Assembly (NCBI GenBank): GCA_001816835.1
Contig: MHDB01000024.1
Span: 255 to 6,431, forward strand
DNA from: Candidatus Woykebacteria bacterium RIFCSPLOWO2_01_FULL_43_14
GTDB taxonomy: Bacteria > Patescibacteriota > Microgenomatia > Woykebacterales > 2-01-FULL-43-14
Direction of reading: 5' to 3'
DNA length: 6,177 nt
Under the pieces are notes generated by a model. The model saw nothing but the letters and a program-made list of their open reading frames with translations. It did not search any database and was not told where the DNA came from. This document shows, one piece after another, positions 1-5,054 of the stretch. How positions within the stretch are numbered: the first letter of the stretch is position 1; every line of letters starts with the position of its first letter. Both the position numbers and the translations under genes were made by a program.

Positions 1-487
1 CTACTCCGCTACTTTTGCACCCCGAACAATGAATCAGACGCTCCAAGCTAATATCTTTACTCGTGCCAAAAACAGCTTCTTTAAAGGAGGATGTAAGTTC
101 AAAGTGGAGATCCTCCCCACTGTAACGACTGGACCTGGCACCACCACTAAAACCAAATGGAGAACGGCTCCCGAAAAACTCTTCAAAAATCTCAAACGGG
201 TCCCGAAAATTGCCAAAGTCAAAATCATTACCCCAACTAGTGGTCGATCCCGAAGGACCTTGGTTAAAAGCGCTATGGCCATACTGATCGTAGACTACTT
301 TTTTCTGAGGATCGGAAAGTACTTGGTAGGCTTCATTTATCTCTTTGAAGCGCTCACCACCATCAGCCTCTTTGTGAACATCAGGGTGGTATTTACGCGC
401 CAGCGTCCGATAGGCTTTTTTTATCTCAGCGTCAGAAGCACTTTTAGTAACACCTAGAATTTCGTAATAATCTCTTGAGGTAGCCAT
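1..487 (-). CDS. dnaJ: Chaperone protein DnaJ (Hsp40), N-terminal part, cut by window edge
   Basis: This is the co-chaperone that delivers unfolded clients to DnaK and stimulates its ATPase in the cytoplasm. The frame is open from an ATG at 487 to the left edge (162 full codons), so the C-terminus lies outside the window. The translation shows a J domain at about residues 5-70 with RDYYEILGV at 5-13, the catalytic HPD triad at 34-36, and YDQYGHSAF near 66-74. A Gly/Phe-rich region follows at about 77-116 (DPFEIFEEFFG). The start of the Cys-rich zinc domain, C154-x-x-C157, comes last, so this is a class I DnaJ. In that first zinc repeat the usual CxxCxGxG reads CSGCKSSG, with Ser replacing the first Gly. 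The gene lies 15 bases after the dnaK stop with only a weak ribosome binding site, so it probably depends on the dnaK transcript and perhaps on translational coupling. The identity is very secure. Confidence 0.97.
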   Translation of the reverse strand, partial: MATSRDYYEILGVTKSASDAEIKKAYRTLARKYHPDVHKEADGGERFKEINEAYQVLSDPQKKVVYDQYGHSAFNQGPSGSTTSWGNDFDFGNFRDPFEIFEEFFGSRSPFGFSGGARSSRYSGEDLHFELTSSFKEAVFGTSKDISLERLIHCSGCKSSGV

Positions 488-502
488 AAATCTTCAACTC
501 AA

Positions 503-2401
503 CTACGACACAACCTCACCCTCATCAGGTCCCTTTTTGACGGAATCTTGCGCATCAGGACCAGTTTGAGAGTTATCTGGTGATTTATCACCCTCAGTTG
601 GGGAGTATGCTGCTTGAGGGATTTTTTGCATGCTTGCGCTAAGCTCATCCATTTTCAGACGCAACTCTTCAGTTGTAGCGGTAGGCAGAACGTCTTTCAA
701 AGTCTTGATTTTTTCTGTCACTTCTTTGATCAAATCAGGGCTAACCTTATCCCCCAACTCTTTCAAAGATTTTTCAGCCGTAAAAACCAAACTCTCAGCT
801 AGATTCCTAGTCTCAACAGTTTCTTTTTTCTTGGCATCATCACTGGCATGCTCCTCAGCCTCCTTAGTCATCTTTTCAACTTCTTCTTTGCTTAATCCGG
901 TTGAACCAGTAATAGTAATCTTTTGCTCTTTGTTAGTCGCTTTATCCTTCGCGGTAACACTTAGGATTCCGTTAGCGTCTATGTCAAAAGTCACTTCTAT
1001 CTGGGGAACCCCTCTCGGAGCAGGGGCAACACCATCAAGAATAAATCTGCCTAAAGACTTGTTGTCGGTGGCCATCGGACGCTCGCCTTGTAGAACGTGT
1101 ACTTCAACACCTGTTTGGTTGTCAGCTGCTGTGGAAAAAACCTCAGACTTGGAAGTTGGGACTGTTGTATTTCGGCTAATTAAAGCTGTCGACACGCCAC
1201 CAAGAGTTTCTAAACCCAATGTCAGGGGAGTAACATCAAGCAAGACCACCTCTTTGACCTCCCCCGCCAAGACACCACCTTGGATAGCCGCACCAACGGC
1301 CACCACTTCATCAGGGTTTATCCCCTTATGAGGCTCTTGACCAAAAAACTTTTTAACCGACTCAGTTACGGCCGGCATTCTGGTCTGGCCGCCTACAAGC
1401 ACAACTGCCCCGATATCTTTTGGTTCAACCTTGGCGTCGCTCAAAGCTCTTTTAACAGACTCAAAAGTACGCCCAACGAGCTCTGAAGTGAGCTGCTCTA
1501 GCTTAGAGCGGGTTAATTTCAACAACAAATGTTTGGGTCCTGAAGCATCCGCGGTAACATAGGGGATATTGATTTCCGTTTCTTGAAGAGTGGAGAGTTC
1601 TATTTTAGCTTTTTCAGCCGCGTCTCTTAGACGCTGCAGAGCTTGCTTGTCATTTTTTAGATCCAAACCCTGTTCTTTTTGAAATTCTTCTACTAAGTAA
1701 TTGAGTATCAATTGATCAAAATCGTCGCCTCCAAGATGGGTATCGCCAGCGGTGGATTTTACTTCAAAAACACCCTCACCCACTTCTAACACAGAGACAT
1801 CAAAAGTCCCACCACCTAAGTCGTAAACCGCAATCGTATGAACGCCGCTAGGTGATGTATCTTTACCCAACCCATAGGCCAGAGCTGCTGCTGTGGGCTC
1901 GTTAATAATCCTTTTTACTTCTAAACCAGCTATCTCGCCAGCTTGCTTGGTAGCTTGCCTTTGGGAGTCGTCAAAATAAGCCGGGACGGTTATAACGGCT
2001 TCGGTGACTTTCTCCCCTAGGTAACTCTCAGCGTCAGCTTTTATCTTCTGCAAAATAAGGGCTGAGATTTGCTGAGGAGTGTAAGTTTTATTATCGATTT
2101 CAACCACAGCCATACCATTCTCGCCTTCTTTAACGCTGTAAGGTAGCCATTTAAGATCTTTCTGAACCGAATCGTCCTTAAACCGACGACCCATCAGTCT
2201 TTTAACTGAGAAAACAGTTGATTTCGGGTTTAAAACTAACTGTCTTTTAGCCACGCGACCAACAACCCTTCTGGTAGGGTCAACCACTGAAGGAATAATA
2301 TTTTCGCCTTCAGAAGAAGGAATGACCTTAGGACGGCCTCCTTCCATAACCGCAATTACGGAGTTAGTTGTACCTAAATCAATACCAATTACTTTTCCCA
2401 T
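503..2401 (-). CDS. dnaK: Molecular chaperone DnaK (Hsp70)
   Basis: This is the ATP-driven cytoplasmic Hsp70 chaperone that binds exposed hydrophobic peptides, working with DnaJ and the nucleotide-exchange factor GrpE encoded beside it. At 632 residues it is full length for the family. The ATPase domain covers about 1-383, with phosphate loop 1 GIDLGTTNS (6-14), VKRLMGRRF (66-74) containing the Lys of the catalytic centre, INEPTAAALAYG (166-177), phosphate loop 2 DLGGGTFDVSVLEV (194-207) with Thr199, and VVLVGGQTRMPAV (333-345). The hydrophobic linker VVLLDVTP is at 385-392. The substrate-binding beta domain runs to about 500 (NTTVPTSKSEVFSTA; VLQGER at 436-441) and is followed by a helical lid and a charged, disordered tail ending GEVVS. 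The ATPase domain aligns without gaps of note to the longer Gram-negative-type form. The ATG at 2401 is chosen because MGKVIGIDLGTTNS is the canonical N-terminus and a strong GGAGGT lies 5 bases upstream. Confidence 0.99.
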   Translation of the reverse strand: MGKVIGIDLGTTNSVIAVMEGGRPKVIPSSEGENIIPSVVDPTRRVVGRVAKRQLVLNPKSTVFSVKRLMGRRFKDDSVQKDLKWLPYSVKEGENGMAVVEIDNKTYTPQQISALILQKIKADAESYLGEKVTEAVITVPAYFDDSQRQATKQAGEIAGLEVKRIINEPTAAALAYGLGKDTSPSGVHTIAVYDLGGGTFDVSVLEVGEGVFEVKSTAGDTHLGGDDFDQLILNYLVEEFQKEQGLDLKNDKQALQRLRDAAEKAKIELSTLQETEINIPYVTADASGPKHLLLKLTRSKLEQLTSELVGRTFESVKRALSDAKVEPKDIGAVVLVGGQTRMPAVTESVKKFFGQEPHKGINPDEVVAVGAAIQGGVLAGEVKEVVLLDVTPLTLGLETLGGVSTALISRNTTVPTSKSEVFSTAADNQTGVEVHVLQGERPMATDNKSLGRFILDGVAPAPRGVPQIEVTFDIDANGILSVTAKDKATNKEQKITITGSTGLSKEEVEKMTKEAEEHASDDAKKKETVETRNLAESLVFTAEKSLKELGDKVSPDLIKEVTEKIKTLKDVLPTATTEELRLKMDELSASMQKIPQAAYSPTEGDKSPDNSQTGPDAQDSVKKGPDEGEVVS

Positions 2402-2406
2402 TGTTT

Positions 2407-2412
2407 ACCTCC
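2407..2412 (-). promoter_or_regulatory. Strong ribosome binding site of dnaK
   Basis: Read on the minus strand, GGAGGT lies 5 bases before the dnaK ATG. It is the best Shine-Dalgarno match in the window, in a gap of only 42 bases after the preceding small gene. It suggests that DnaK is translated independently and at a high rate from the shared mRNA. I see no separate promoter or CIRCE copy in this gap. Confidence 0.85.
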
Positions 2413-2443
2413 ATGTACTTTATTAAACAACCACTTTGAATGA

Positions 2444-2731
2444 TTACTTCTTTTCAGATGGCTCGAAGTCCAAAATATAGTTTTTTACTATGACCAAAAC
2501 CGCTGAAAGTATCAACCACCAAAAAATTAAATCCAAAAGAAAAACTAAATAACTAAACTTACCCAAAGATTGGCCAATTAATTGGTTTGACGTTGTCTCA
2601 GCGGACTCAATAATCCGAAAGTAGACTAGTGGGTAACCATACAAACTATCGTCTCTAACATAAAAATAGCTGAGTAGTGTTGTGAATAAACCTATTAGTA
2701 AGCTCCAAAACAAATAAACAACCTTTATCAT
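2444..2731 (-). CDS. Unrecognised small two-helix membrane protein within the heat-shock operon
   Basis: I do not recognise this 95-residue protein as a named family. It shows two strongly hydrophobic segments, at about residues 4-24 (LFWSLLIGLFTTLLSYFYV) and 60-86 (YLVFLLDLIFWWLILSAVLV, then IVKNYIL). They are joined by a polar loop of about 35 residues with GYPLVYF at 32-38, and the tail is short and charged (EPSEKK). A membrane hairpin is the simplest topology; which side the loop faces is uncertain. Its ATG overlaps the grpE stop in an ATGA arrangement (2728-2731), and dnaK follows 42 bases later, so it should be transcribed and translationally coupled with the chaperone genes. The overlap and tight spacing argue that it is a real gene, although its length alone would be weak evidence. 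A role in membrane stress or in bringing the chaperone to the membrane would be speculation. Confidence 0.8.
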   Translation of the reverse strand: MIKVVYLFWSLLIGLFTTLLSYFYVRDDSLYGYPLVYFRIIESAETTSNQLIGQSLGKFSYLVFLLDLIFWWLILSAVLVIVKNYILDFEPSEKK

Positions 2732-3171
2732 TTTTGGCTACCTACGCTCACCTTGGCCGGACGGATAACACGATTGCCTATCTTATAACCACTATCTAGG
2801 ACCTGAGCAATCTGGTCCTTTGGGGCAGTCTCATCAGTTATTATTGCCTCATGCAAAGCGGGATCAAACTGATCACCATCCTTACCAAACTCCTCCACCC
2901 CTAAACTCCTGAGAGCTTCCTGAAATTGTTTTAGAACCATCTCAAGGCCGGCGTCTTTCAGAGACTCGTTTGCCTTAGCCAGATTGTCAACAGCAGGCAG
3001 TAACTTAAGCAAAAGGTGGGCAAGGACATTATAACTAGCTAACTCTCGTTCTCCACTAACCCTTTTCTCGAGATTGTCGTAGTCTGCTAGGGCCCTTTTC
3101 CATTTAGCACTCAGTTCCTCTACTTTGGCTTCCAAGTCTTTAACTTTTTGTTCACTCTTTACTTTTGTCAT
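2728..3171 (-). CDS. grpE: Nucleotide exchange factor GrpE, short form
   Basis: GrpE is the cytoplasmic dimeric cofactor that releases ADP from DnaK and so resets its cycle. The N-terminal half is a coiled-coil helix (about residues 4-50, with heptad-like VKDLEAKVEELSAKWKRAL). The dimer helices follow, including LLLKLLPAVDNLAKA (53-67). The C-terminal beta domain then carries FDPALHEAI (102-110) and the family signature VLDSGYKIGNRVIRPAKV (124-141). At 147 residues it is shorter than the usual 170-200, because the acidic disordered N-terminal extension found in many GrpEs is essentially absent. The core is intact, so it should be functional. It begins 9 bases after the hrcA stop with no good Shine-Dalgarno at normal spacing, which suggests coupling to hrcA translation, and its TGA stop overlaps the next gene's ATG. 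Confidence 0.97.
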   Translation of the reverse strand: MTKVKSEQKVKDLEAKVEELSAKWKRALADYDNLEKRVSGERELASYNVLAHLLLKLLPAVDNLAKANESLKDAGLEMVLKQFQEALRSLGVEEFGKDGDQFDPALHEAIITDETAPKDQIAQVLDSGYKIGNRVIRPAKVSVGSQK

Positions 3172-3180
3172 AAATACTAC

Positions 3181-3909
3181 TTACCAACTCCCGGTAATAT
3201 CTGTAAGAAGGTTAGAAAAATATCTAACTGTCGGAATTAGTCTGGCGTAAGGTAGGCGAGAAGGCCCAATTAATCCTACTGACCCGCTTTTTTCCCCGCT
3301 TCCAAAATGGGCAAAGATAAAGCTGCAAGGAGCAAGGTTTTCAATACCCAGTTCTTCACCAAACAAAACGTGGACATCGTCCTGGCCAACGGTCCGGTTA
3401 AGGATCTCTTCTAGAGTAGATACCTCGTCAATCAAAGACAAAACACTCTTTGTAAGATCAATGTCGTAGAATTCAGGTAAATCTAAGATGTGGGACAGTC
3501 CCGCAAAGTAAACGTCTCCCGAATCCGTAGCGATTACCGAAAGAGTCTTACTTCGGTCCGCCAATTGGTGCACGCTATTGCGCAAAAGTTTGTTGAGATT
3601 ATACCTTTCTTCCCAAAGATACTCCTTGATAGTAACTTCATCTCGGACTGAGAGCTGGTTTTCTTTCATAAGAGTGTCTATGTAAAGTTTTATTCCTTGG
3701 CAAGAGGGGATACGACCAGCTGAGGTATGGGGTTGATTGAGATACCCTTCTCTTGTGAGTGAGACCATCACATTTCGAACTGTGGCAGGGGAAACCCCAA
3801 TATTGTATTTTTTAACAATCGTTTCCGATCCTACCGGCTCAGAACTACTTATGTATTCTTCAACAATCGCTCTTAGAATTTCCTGAAGTCGGTCCGATAA
3901 GTCCATCAT
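3181..3909 (-). CDS. hrcA: Heat-inducible transcription repressor HrcA, compact form
   Basis: HrcA is a dimeric DNA-binding repressor of chaperone operons that binds CIRCE operators; in well-studied bacteria GroEL keeps it active. A winged-helix domain covers about residues 3-80, with SEPVGSETIVKKY (23-35), the recognition-helix motif VSPATVRN (39-46) and GYLNQPHTSAGRIPS (55-69). The C-terminal GAF-like part retains LPEFYDI (144-150) and GSVGLIGPSRLPYARLIPTV (209-228), which ends HrcA proteins. At 242 residues it is about 100 shorter than the usual 340-350. Both ends are present, so the loss is internal and falls where the inserted dimerising domain of canonical HrcA normally sits. There is no frameshift sign. 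Two ATGs are adjacent (3909 and 3906); the first is chosen because its spacing of about 7-8 bases from AAGGG is better. The gene heads the operon and is preceded by CIRCE, which implies autorepression. Confidence 0.95.
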   Translation of the reverse strand: MMDLSDRLQEILRAIVEEYISSSEPVGSETIVKKYNIGVSPATVRNVMVSLTREGYLNQPHTSAGRIPSCQGIKLYIDTLMKENQLSVRDEVTIKEYLWEERYNLNKLLRNSVHQLADRSKTLSVIATDSGDVYFAGLSHILDLPEFYDIDLTKSVLSLIDEVSTLEEILNRTVGQDDVHVLFGEELGIENLAPCSFIFAHFGSGEKSGSVGLIGPSRLPYARLIPTVRYFSNLLTDITGSW

Positions 3910-3916
3910 AAAACTT

Positions 3917-3921
3917 CCCTT
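3917..3921 (-). promoter_or_regulatory. Ribosome binding site of hrcA
   Basis: AAGGG on the minus strand lies 7 bases before the ATG at 3909 and 10 before the alternative ATG at 3906. It is a moderate Shine-Dalgarno match and favours the first ATG. It sits in a predicted 5' leader of roughly 60 bases downstream of the CIRCE-controlled promoter. Confidence 0.65.
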
Positions 3922-3968
3922 CTTAGCTTTTTCACACTTTTATTTAATATCTGTAACAAGGGCAATTA

Positions 3969-3995
3969 TTAGCACAAATGTACCACGAGTGCTAG
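3969..3995 (-). promoter_or_regulatory. CIRCE operator (HrcA binding site)
   Basis: The minus strand reads CTAGCACTC, nine bases, TTGTGCTAA. The consensus is TTAGCACTC-N9-GAGTGCTAA. The first arm matches at 8 of 9 positions and the second at 7 of 9, with exactly the expected nine-base spacer. It lies directly upstream of hrcA and overlaps the spacer, -10 box and probable start site of the promoter, so bound HrcA should block RNA polymerase. No second CIRCE copy was seen before dnaK or in the divergent region near 5000. Confidence 0.93.
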
Positions 3996-4006
3996 AAATC
4001 TGTCAA
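3977..4006 (-). promoter_or_regulatory. Sigma70-like promoter of the hrcA-grpE-dnaK-dnaJ operon
   Basis: A perfect TTGACA -35 box lies at 4001-4006 on the minus strand. An 18-base spacer follows, then TACATT at 3977-3982 (4 of 6 matches to TATAAT). The TGG just upstream of the -10 makes it an extended -10 (TGn), which would offset the weak hexamer. Transcription is predicted to start near 3969-3971, giving a leader of about 60 bases. The CIRCE element covers the -10. The -35 lies only about 20 bases after the stop codon of the upstream membrane protein gene, and I see no hairpin plus T-run between them, so read-through into the operon is possible. Confidence 0.8.
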
Positions 4007-4026
4007 CAGTTGCTGTAAGTAGGGGT

Positions 4027-4920
4027 TTATTTAGGTTGATCGTTTGGAGGTGTTACTGAGGACGGTTGATCTGGTTGAACTGTAGTCCCAGGAACTAAAG
4101 GCTCCGGACTAACAGATGGTATATTAGGCGTTGGGGAAGGTACTTGAGTAATCTCAGGGATCGAGGGGACACTTGGCGCCCAGCTTGAGGTATTAGGGAC
4201 CGTTGGTTCTGGAACCGTCGTGACGGTCGGCATCACGGCAGGAGCTATAGACTCAGTGTTTTGGGAATCAGGTGTTTCGAGCAGAGGTTTTTCTTTTGGC
4301 TTAAGGAGCCTACTAATCAACAGTAGAATAACCCCTATACCTAGACCGCCGAGGATAAAAGGTAGGTAGGCTTGCAGCGGGTTTGAGTCATTTTTGATCT
4401 CTGGTTCCTCGGACACTACCTCTTCTGTTTGAGGGCTACTCTGAGGGGTTTCGGTAGGAAAAACTGAAGTTGGCGAGGCAGACGCAGACGGAGTACTGTT
4501 AGTCTCATTTAAATTACCAGATGCGAGATCCGAAGCTTGAGGCGAGCTAGTCAAAAATTTTAATCTAAAGAGTTTGGCTTGAGTACCGCTTGTGATTTTT
4601 AGATCCAGGTCTCCACTGGCAAGGTTTGATGTAGAAGTCCATTCCCAGGTTCCGGTAGAAGAGGCCGTAGTTTCGTTTTTCACGCCATTTATTTCAATAG
4701 TCACTGGAGCACTCGCTTTCGCTGTCCCACCAAAGGTCGGGCGGGCCAGATCCGTTTCTAAGAAGATCATATTCGGAAGAACTGTTGTACTACCGACTTT
4801 CTTTAGCTCCAAAACAGAGGTAGAACCAGTAACCTGGGCAAGGCTATCTGTGGCTAAAGCAAACGATAGAAAAGAGAGAATTAAGACTAGAAGGGATTTT
4901 CGGCAGGTTAGTTGGTCCAT
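4027..4920 (-). CDS. Signal-peptide membrane protein with Ig-like domain and proline-rich tail
   Basis: I do not recognise a named gene. The 297-residue protein begins with a signal peptide (about 1-28: basic n-region, hydrophobic SLLVLILSFLSFALA, probable cleavage after SLA). A bacterial Ig-like beta-sandwich follows at about 55-112, with RPTFGGTAKASAPVTIEING, GTWEW at 90-94 and a closing GDLDLKI. Next come a Ser/Thr/Pro-rich linker (about 125-180), one transmembrane segment (about 185-205, LPFILGGLGIGVILLLIS), a basic stop-transfer stretch RLLKPKEK, and a tail of about 85 residues rich in Pro, Ser, Thr and Val. The positive-inside rule puts the Ig domain outside and the proline-rich tail inside. 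The frame stays open upstream to a TTG at 4944, but that codon lies in the promoter spacer, so the ATG at 4920 is taken as the start. A cell-surface role is inferred from architecture; no enzymatic motif is visible. Confidence 0.85.
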   Translation of the reverse strand: MDQLTCRKSLLVLILSFLSFALATDSLAQVTGSTSVLELKKVGSTTVLPNMIFLETDLARPTFGGTAKASAPVTIEINGVKNETTASSTGTWEWTSTSNLASGDLDLKITSGTQAKLFRLKFLTSSPQASDLASGNLNETNSTPSASASPTSVFPTETPQSSPQTEEVVSEEPEIKNDSNPLQAYLPFILGGLGIGVILLLISRLLKPKEKPLLETPDSQNTESIAPAVMPTVTTVPEPTVPNTSSWAPSVPSIPEITQVPSPTPNIPSVSPEPLVPGTTVQPDQPSSVTPPNDQPK

Positions 4921-4928
4921 GTAGATTG

Positions 4929-4958
4929 ATAATAATACATGCAAAATTGTATTGTCAA
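4929..4958 (-). promoter_or_regulatory. Promoter of the Ig-like membrane protein gene, predicted leaderless mRNA
   Basis: A perfect TTGACA lies at 4953-4958 on the minus strand, then an 18-base spacer and TATTAT at 4929-4934 (5 of 6 matches). A second overlapping TATTAT would give a 15-base spacer and is less likely. Only 8 bases separate the -10 from the ATG at 4920, so transcription should begin at or within about 3 bases of the start codon. No Shine-Dalgarno precedes the ATG, as expected for a leaderless message. Confidence 0.75.
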
Positions 4959-5018
4959 CGACATTCGAAAACCGAGATTCCCCAAAAGCTTCTCTTTTAT
5001 CCCAAATCTACGTTTGAT

Positions 5019-5047
5019 TGTACAGTTGGGCTGACAAATCATATAAT
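5019..5047 (+). promoter_or_regulatory. Promoter of lepA, predicted leaderless mRNA
   Basis: A perfect TATAAT lies at 5042-5047. The best -35 at normal spacing is TGTACA at 5019-5024 (4 of 6 matches to TTGACA, 17-base spacer), so the -35 is weak. The -10 ends 7 bases before the lepA ATG at 5055, placing the start of transcription at or next to the start codon. The intervening bases contain no Shine-Dalgarno. The rest of the 134-base divergent region (4921-5054) shows no strong inverted repeat or second operator. Confidence 0.72.
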
Positions 5048-5054
5048 ACGGTCC

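Noticed and set aside
29..457. Plus-strand open frame of 142 codons at the left edge
   Set aside because: It lies wholly opposite dnaJ, whose J domain, HPD motif and zinc cysteines are unmistakable. The plus-strand product resembles nothing.
630..1331. A 233-codon plus-strand open frame inside dnaK
   Set aside because: It is antisense to highly conserved dnaK coding sequence. Long antisense frames opposite hsp70 genes are a known codon-bias artefact. There is no ribosome binding site or domain, and the composition is Ser/Thr-rich as expected of a shadow.
503..3909. Possible UGA=Gly recoding (SR1/Gracilibacteria code)
   Set aside because: UGA ends grpE directly after the expected C-terminus, and no recognised gene needs an in-frame UGA read through.
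4001..4026. Possible terminator between the membrane protein gene and hrcA
   Set aside because: CAACAGTTG gives only a tiny imperfect hairpin, overlaps the -35 box and has no following T-run.
4592..4924. Plus-strand open frame of 110 codons opposite the membrane protein gene
   Set aside because: The minus-strand frame has a signal peptide, an Ig-like domain and a transmembrane helix. The plus-strand frame has no start context and is a shadow.
4921..4944. Longer start (TTG at 4944) for the membrane protein
   Set aside because: The extra eight codons overlap the -10 box and spacer of the promoter and would precede the signal peptide with no ribosome binding site. The ATG at 4920 fits promoter and signal peptide better.
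5031..5036. CTGACA as the -35 box of lepA
   Set aside because: It matches TTGACA at 5 of 6 positions but lies only five bases before the TATAAT, far too close to act as the -35 of that promoter.
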